The position numbers and the translations under genes are program-made. From positions 22,726 to 86,725 of the forward strand of contig QCLO01000006.1 in NCBI GenBank assembly GCA_003214465.1: a DNA stretch of 64,000 nt, in the 5' to 3' direction. Shown here one piece after another: positions 59,809 through 64,000 of this stretch (the stretch's first letter is position 1; every line of letters starts with the position of its first letter). This DNA is from Acidimicrobiales bacterium AG-414-N20 (GTDB lineage Bacteria > Actinomycetota > Acidimicrobiia > Acidimicrobiales > MedAcidi-G1). The notes under the pieces are model-generated. The model saw nothing but the letters and a program-made list of their open reading frames with translations. It searched no databases and was not told the DNA's origin.

Positions 59809-60556
59809 TGTTCGCCTCTTGATCTATTTCGCCACCTAGGTAACTTGCTTCAAGAAGATCTTTCGATTCCAGAAGTTCAGATGCTGAACCTGACATTACT
59901 AATTCACCATGGTTCATTACGTAGCCCCGGTCAGCCACTTGTAAAGCTAGGTGCACGTGTTGTTCAACTATTAGAACTCCTGCTCCAGTTTCATCAGCAA
60001 TATTACGAACTATGGGAAGTAGTTGCTCTACGATTATTGGGGCAAGACCAAGGCTCATTTCATCGACTAATAAAAGTTTAGGTTTCGAGACTAATGCCCT
60101 TGCCATTGCAAGCATTTGTTGTTCTCCGCCCGAAAGGAGACCGGAACGGCGATCCATTAAGGGTCTCAATGCTGGCAATAATTCGAGTGCTTTTTCCATT
60201 CCTTCTTCTTGCAACTCTTTGTCACCGCGTAGACCGAGCTGAAGATTTTCTTTAACTGTTAAGTTAAAGAAAAGAGATCTATCTTCTGCCACGTGTGATA
60301 AGCCGAGACGAGCATTTTTGTGGGGATTTTTTGAATCTACGTTTTCACCAAGAACTTTTATGCTTCCACCTAAAAGTGGAATTATTCCTGAAACTGTCAG
60401 CAGGGTTGTTGTTTTACCAGCTCCGTTTGGACCGAGAAGTGCGACTACTTCGCCTGCGTTTAAATAGATATCCAAGTCGCGCACAACTGGCACACCCGCA
60501 TAACCGGTATCCAAATTTTCGACCGAAAGTAATTGTTCAGTAGTTTGATTCATCAC
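59795..60556 (-). CDS. livF: branched-chain amino acid-type ABC transporter ATP-binding protein LivF
   Basis: ABC ATPase of 253 residues of the LivF class. Walker A is GPNGAGKTT, the Q-loop segment [13 protein letters not shown], signature [15 protein letters not shown], Walker [14 protein letters not shown] and the H-loop [15 protein letters not shown] rather than DEP is typical of LivF. It starts with ATG overlapping the livG stop by 4 bases and its end overlaps the membrane protein start. HAAT-family transporters can move amino acids, urea, amides or other small polar compounds, so the substrate is open; methylated osmolytes are possible. Confidence 0.93.
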   Translation of the reverse strand: MMNQTTEQLLSVENLDTGYAGVPVVRDLDIYLNAGEVVALLGPNGAGKTTTLLTVSGIIPLLGGSIKVLGENVDSKNPHKNARLGLSHVAEDRSLFFNLTVKENLQLGLRGDKELQEEGMEKALELLPALRPLMDRRSGLLSGGEQQMLAMARALVSKPKLLLVDEMSLGLAPIIVEQLLPIVRNIADETGAGVLIVEQHVHLALQVADRGYVMNHGELVMSGSASELLESKDLLEASYLGGEIDQEANSDDS

Positions 60557-61368
60557 TCACCTGCCGTGTCTGACATGCCGCGCAATTCTTCGGCTGAACG
60601 AGCTTGTGCTTCACCAGCTTCTTCGCCCAAATAAGCCGCTACTACTTCTGGATTTGTTCGTACCTCTTCTGGGGTTCCGGCTGCAATAATCTTCCCGAAA
60701 TCCATAACATATATATAGTCACATACGCTTAAAACAAGCCCCATGTCATGATCAATTAGAAAAACAGTCACGTCATGATCAAGAAGGCCTCGTAAATGCC
60801 CACCAAGAGCATTACTTTCGGCAGTATCTAGACCAGCTGCTGGCTCATCCAATAAGACCAAATTAGGTTGAGCTGCTAGAGCTCTTGCCACGCCAACAAG
60901 TTTTCTTTGCCCATGGGGCAAATCTGTGGGCAATTCTTCCTCTAGCCCTGTTAAACCAGCTACTTCAAGGGCCCACTCGATTCGTTTTTCTATTTCGTCA
61001 TTAGACTGTCGCATTCTTAGTACATCAAGTAGGAGTGTGTACCAGGAGGTGGGATGAGCAGCGACAAGCAAGTTATCTCTTACACTTAAATCTTCGAAAA
61101 GTTCCAAAGATTGGAATGTGCGCACTAGCCCTAATTGAGCTCGTTCATGGGGTTTGAGTTCGCTCAGATCGTGACCATTGAAAATTGCTGATCCTGCTGA
61201 AGTCGGAACGAAGCCTGTTATTGCATCAATAAAAGTCGTCTTTCCGGCTCCGTTAGGACCTATGAGTCCGACAAAGGATCCCTGTGTAACTTCTATATCT
61301 ACATGATCATTCGCGTTTAAACCACCAAATGTTACGGTTAGATCTTTCGTTTCAAGAAGATTGCTCAT
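60553..61368 (-). CDS. livG: branched-chain amino acid-type ABC transporter ATP-binding protein LivG
   Basis: ABC ATPase of 271 residues of the LivG class. Walker [18 protein letters not shown] is followed by the [12 protein letters not shown] loop, the signature [14 protein letters not shown] (DLPHGQRK in place of LSGGQ), Walker [12 protein letters not shown] and [21 protein letters not shown]. The [18 protein letters not shown] tail is LivG-like. It lies between the fused permease and livF, each joined by a 4-base ATGA overlap. The polar last 20 residues are an extra. Confidence 0.93.
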   Translation of the reverse strand: MSNLLETKDLTVTFGGLNANDHVDIEVTQGSFVGLIGPNGAGKTTFIDAITGFVPTSAGSAIFNGHDLSELKPHERAQLGLVRTFQSLELFEDLSVRDNLLVAAHPTSWYTLLLDVLRMRQSNDEIEKRIEWALEVAGLTGLEEELPTDLPHGQRKLVGVARALAAQPNLVLLDEPAAGLDTAESNALGGHLRGLLDHDVTVFLIDHDMGLVLSVCDYIYVMDFGKIIAAGTPEEVRTNPEVVAAYLGEEAGEAQARSAEELRGMSDTAGE

Positions 61369-63524
61369 ACGCTCTCCTTCTCAGTTGAAACTATTTCGTC
61401 AGCATGATTTTCTTGAGTATCTGTACCTCTCATCGATGCAACTAGAGCTTTTGCTTGATTTGTTACTAAAAGAGAGATTCCTTCACCGCTAGTTAATATT
61501 GCATTGACTATCAAACCTATTCCTCCTACCGCATTGATATAGGCCTGAGTGATGCCTTCGAAATGAAGCGAACCGAACTCCGATAGTAGACCGCCACCTA
61601 CCAGCATTCCGCCAAGAACTGCCCCCCAAACTGTTGTGATACCTCCTAGGTAAACGAAAGCTATCATTGCAAGGCCTACAAAAGGACTGAAGAACTCGCT
61701 CGTGACCATTGGCATTTTGTAAGCAATTAAGACTCCGGCCAGCCCAGCTAAAAATGATGAAACTCCAAATCCAAGCATTTTTGTGCGCGCAACATTGACG
61801 CCCGCTGCAGCTGCAGCTCGTTCGTTGGAGCGAATGGCTAAAAATCTTCGACCTGTAACACCTCGTCTTAAATTGACTACAAAAAGTCCAGCTAGAGCAG
61901 TAACGATTATTGCAAAAAGAGTGAATTTCCAGTAATCAGTCTGATTGGAGTTTTCGTCTAATGCTCCAACATATTGACCAAACCATTCGGGCTTTGGAGT
62001 CGGGTTCATAGTGTGAGCTGCTGTGCCCATTACTGGCCTGTTGCGCATTAGAAGATCCTCGATAGCTACTATTGACGCGAGAGTGACAACAGCAAGTTGC
62101 ACACCTCTAATTCTGAGCGCGGGTATACCTATCAGTAATCCAAGAAGGACCGCAGCAACAACGCCTCCTAAAGCAGCTAAGGGGTCAGGCCAACCCGGCC
62201 CTGTCACAACGAAAAAGTCCATTGGTCTCACTTTTACGCCATCTGATGCAAGCCTAATTAACACAAAACTAGAAATACCGGCCAAAGTCCACTGGACTAA
62301 AGAGATCTGGCCTAAGAAACCTAAAAGGACTACTAGGCTTAACATGGCTAAAATTGCCACCAATGTCATAGTTAATGTTGATTCCCACTTCGATATAAAA
62401 ATATTCGACATTACAAGCGCAATCACCACTCCAACTCCAACTCCAACTACTGGATGTTTAGTTGCAGGCGCGCGCGGCTGTCTGCCAAGACCCACAGTTC
62501 CCCTGATAGGCAATTTGTGTCCTCGGAAATAAAGAACGAGTATTACAACAAGCACTGGAGCAAATGCACGAACTCCATCAACAGGCAACCAATCTGGCCA
62601 CCACTCATAGCTGGTTGCACTTACTCCCATACTTGCAAAAGCTCCCAATCCCAAGCCTCCTGCGATAGCTCCAGGAATTGATGTAAGACTTCCGACTAGA
62701 GCTGCTGCTAAAGCGGATACGACATAAAGATTTAATTGGTTTGGCATCGTCTTGTGTAGAAAAATAACTCCAGCAAGACCAGCAAGAACTGAAGAAATAA
62801 CCCAATTGAGACCTGCTAAAAATTGTGGAGAGTATCCTAGAAGAGTTGCACCTTTTTCATTTTCATCTGCTGCTCGCGTTGCTAGTCCAAATCTGGTGTA
62901 ACGGTAAAGAGCCCATGCGCCAAATCCAATTATTAGTGCTGCTACCGCAAGATATGGGGTTGATCTCGGAAGATTTTTATCCATTCCTATAAAATTAGTG
63001 ATTGGCTCTGATGTCGAGTTGAATACCCAGAAACCATCATCTGCTCGGTTGCTGTTCCCAAAATTAAGTAATGCTACCGCTTGCAAATAGAGCATGATTC
63101 CGACTGATCCCACAACTTTGGCGAGCATGGGTGAGTTGCGCAGAGGTCGAAAAACAAGGAAGTGCATGAGTAAACCTATAAAGGCTGACATCATGAGTGT
63201 GATAATCATTGCGAGCCAAGCGGGTGGATCAGTCATGATATGAATTTCGACTGGCAGGTTATTTATATGGAGAGCTTTTAAAAAACCCCATTCTGGTATG
63301 GGATCAAACCAAGGCAAATAAATGGAACCACCTTCATTTCCAATGCCTGTTGGACCCGGCATATCTCGCAGTTCATCCCAGGTAAAAGCGGCATAAGCAG
63401 CAACTGATCCGTGTGCGAAGTTAATTACTCCTGAACCACGGTATGCGATCACTAAGCCGGCTCCCAAAAGGGCGAAAACTGATCCTGAAGCTAGACCAGC
63501 AAAAAGCCCAAACAAAAGCTCCAC
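61365..63524 (-). CDS. fused LivH-LivM type ABC transporter permease
   Basis: One 719-residue protein carrying both permeases of a HAAT transporter. Residues 1-350 resemble LivH (SGSVFALLGAGLVIAYRGSGVINFAHGS, then the EEE-type loop EKGATLLGYSP and the VVSALAAALVGSLTSIPGA), and from about 350 to 680 LivM (LGFLGQISLVQW, VTGRRFLAIRSNERAAAAAGVNV). Fusion of the two is known in some actinobacteria and Chloroflexi but differs from the usual two genes. It starts at an ATG 126 bases downstream of the binding-protein stop and overlaps livG by 4 bases. The C-terminal 35 residues are polar and cytoplasmic. Confidence 0.9.
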   Translation of the reverse strand: MELLFGLFAGLASGSVFALLGAGLVIAYRGSGVINFAHGSVAAYAAFTWDELRDMPGPTGIGNEGGSIYLPWFDPIPEWGFLKALHINNLPVEIHIMTDPPAWLAMIITLMMSAFIGLLMHFLVFRPLRNSPMLAKVVGSVGIMLYLQAVALLNFGNSNRADDGFWVFNSTSEPITNFIGMDKNLPRSTPYLAVAALIIGFGAWALYRYTRFGLATRAADENEKGATLLGYSPQFLAGLNWVISSVLAGLAGVIFLHKTMPNQLNLYVVSALAAALVGSLTSIPGAIAGGLGLGAFASMGVSATSYEWWPDWLPVDGVRAFAPVLVVILVLYFRGHKLPIRGTVGLGRQPRAPATKHPVVGVGVGVVIALVMSNIFISKWESTLTMTLVAILAMLSLVVLLGFLGQISLVQWTLAGISSFVLIRLASDGVKVRPMDFFVVTGPGWPDPLAALGGVVAAVLLGLLIGIPALRIRGVQLAVVTLASIVAIEDLLMRNRPVMGTAAHTMNPTPKPEWFGQYVGALDENSNQTDYWKFTLFAIIVTALAGLFVVNLRRGVTGRRFLAIRSNERAAAAAGVNVARTKMLGFGVSSFLAGLAGVLIAYKMPMVTSEFFSPFVGLAMIAFVYLGGITTVWGAVLGGMLVGGGLLSEFGSLHFEGITQAYINAVGGIGLIVNAILTSGEGISLLVTNQAKALVASMRGTDTQENHADEIVSTEKESV

Positions 63525-63592
63525 TTTAAAACCGCCCCCCTCTGTGATAATTACAACTTAGAACAATAACAAAAATGTGCGTATACAAAGCA

Positions 63593-63621
63593 TTGGGGCG
63601 ACCCATAAAGGGCCGCCCCAA
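63593..63621 (-). terminator. stem-loop between the binding-protein and permease genes
   Basis: TTGGGGCG/CGCCCCAA, with an internal CCC/GGG extension across one mismatch and a 5-base ATAAA loop, forms a strong hairpin after the stop of the binding-protein gene. No U-run follows, so I read it as an mRNA stabiliser or partial attenuator that lets the abundant binding protein exceed the permease, a common arrangement. Confidence 0.5.
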
Positions 63622-63651
63622 CACAAATTTTAACGTTTAGGTTAAAAAGTT

Positions 63652-64000
63652 TTAACCTTCTTCAGTTCTTGCAAACTGTCCGTTTGCTACTCGGGCTTGT
63701 ATATCACCCACGTTTAAGATCTTGCCATCAAATTCACCAAGATCCCATTCAGTTCCTGTCCACTTAACGAATGTAAGTGTCTTTTTACAGACTGATGGGT
63801 ATTCAACGGTGTTATTTGTACAAGTAGTTGGTCCTTGACCGACAACATGCTGATTCTCTAATCCAGCGAAAGCTGCGATTACAGATGCATTATCATCAAT
63901 ATCATGGCCATGCGCCAACATGTCTGTGAGGACCTGATAAGCAGCCGCTCCTGCACCGTATCCGACCCTCAAGAAGGTTGATATAGGTGCTGTACGTATT
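63652..64000 (-). CDS. ABC transporter substrate-binding protein, C-terminal part (partial)
   Basis: The C-terminal end (about 115 residues) of a Leu/Ile/Val-type periplasmic binding protein, open to the right edge of the window, so it begins beyond 64000. YGAGAAAYQVLTDMLAHGHDIDDNASVIAAFAGL is the family's late helix, NTVEYPSVCKKTLTFVKW the strand near the hinge. It precedes the fused livHM and livGF genes, completing the HAAT operon. Two cysteines (NTVEYPSVCK and the CTNN motif) could form a disulfide. The ligand cannot be judged from this fragment. Confidence 0.82.
   Translation of the reverse strand, partial: IRTAPISTFLRVGYGAGAAAYQVLTDMLAHGHDIDDNASVIAAFAGLENQHVVGQGPTTCTNNTVEYPSVCKKTLTFVKWTGTEWDLGEFDGKILNVGDIQARVANGQFARTEEG

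Noticed and set aside
1..64000. CRISPR arrays, tRNA or rRNA genes, insertion sequences, integrase or phage genes
   Set aside because: None could be seen. Intergenic gaps are below about 180 bases and hold no cloverleaf-like, repeated or transposase-like structures that I could support.

Overview
The window is AT-rich and densely coded. The largest gap between genes is about 180 bases, and no tRNA, rRNA, CRISPR array, insertion sequence or integrase is visible. The gene set fits an aerobic, heterotrophic, streamlined bacterium, most likely a marine actinomycetote of the Acidimicrobiia type. Pointers are an F420-type luciferase-like oxidoreductase, a PPOX-type flavoprotein, a short prenyl synthase with the DDxLGIWGD second motif, many acyl-CoA dehydrogenases and SDRs, several GTG/TTG starts and a probable leaderless start. 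A marine SAR202-type Chloroflexota cannot be excluded from gene content alone. The taxon is inference.

Layout. 1-6.8 kb: epimerase, tiny lipoprotein, SDRs, nitronate monooxygenase, metallo-beta-lactamase-fold hydrolase, an unrecognised protein and DNA-3-methyladenine glycosylase I. 6.8-13.2 kb (minus strand): a tight run of prenyl synthase, omega-amidase-like hydrolase, aminotransferase, a lone xanthine-dehydrogenase-type molybdenum subunit and an acyl-CoA dehydrogenase. 13.4-19.1 kb: amidohydrolase, then a minus-strand kynureninase / AhpD-like / VOC / SDR / acyl-CoA dehydrogenase operon. 19.2-25.9 kb: valS, enoyl-CoA hydratase, PPOX protein and a molybdate-uptake operon (HTH-TOBE regulator, modA, modB, modC). 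26-34.7 kb: F420-type oxidoreductase, then alcohol dehydrogenase, enolase-superfamily enzyme, MttB-family methyltransferase, dimethylglycine-dehydrogenase-like flavoprotein and a DddP-like M24 protein. 34.8-41.3 kb: SDR, enoyl-CoA hydratase, a paired acyl-CoA dehydrogenase, serA and a DUF1015 protein. 41.3-45.6 kb: etfA, etfB and a second dimethylglycine-dehydrogenase-like flavoprotein. 45.7-57.7 kb: IclR regulator and a corrinoid methyl-transfer and folate one-carbon module. 57.7-64 kb: P450, membrane protein and a branched-chain-amino-acid-type ABC transporter (livF, livG, fused livHM, start of the binding protein).

How it works together (inference from families and order): the centre of interest is 27-58 kb. 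Two non-pyrrolysine MttB-family enzymes, one corrinoid protein, a pterin-binding methyltransferase and an ASKHA/ferredoxin reactivase could move methyl groups from quaternary amines or related osmolytes onto tetrahydrofolate. An unusual methylenetetrahydrofolate-reductase-like protein and formate-THF ligase could then oxidise the methyl group to formate. Two dimethylglycine-dehydrogenase-like enzymes, with EtfAB as electron acceptor, could remove further N-methyl groups, and the DddP-like protein suggests DMSP use. Pairs of a shared pseudo-palindrome next to the IclR gene and in front of fhs suggest that one regulator controls both halves of the module. Several proteins of the module carry arginine-rich terminal tails.
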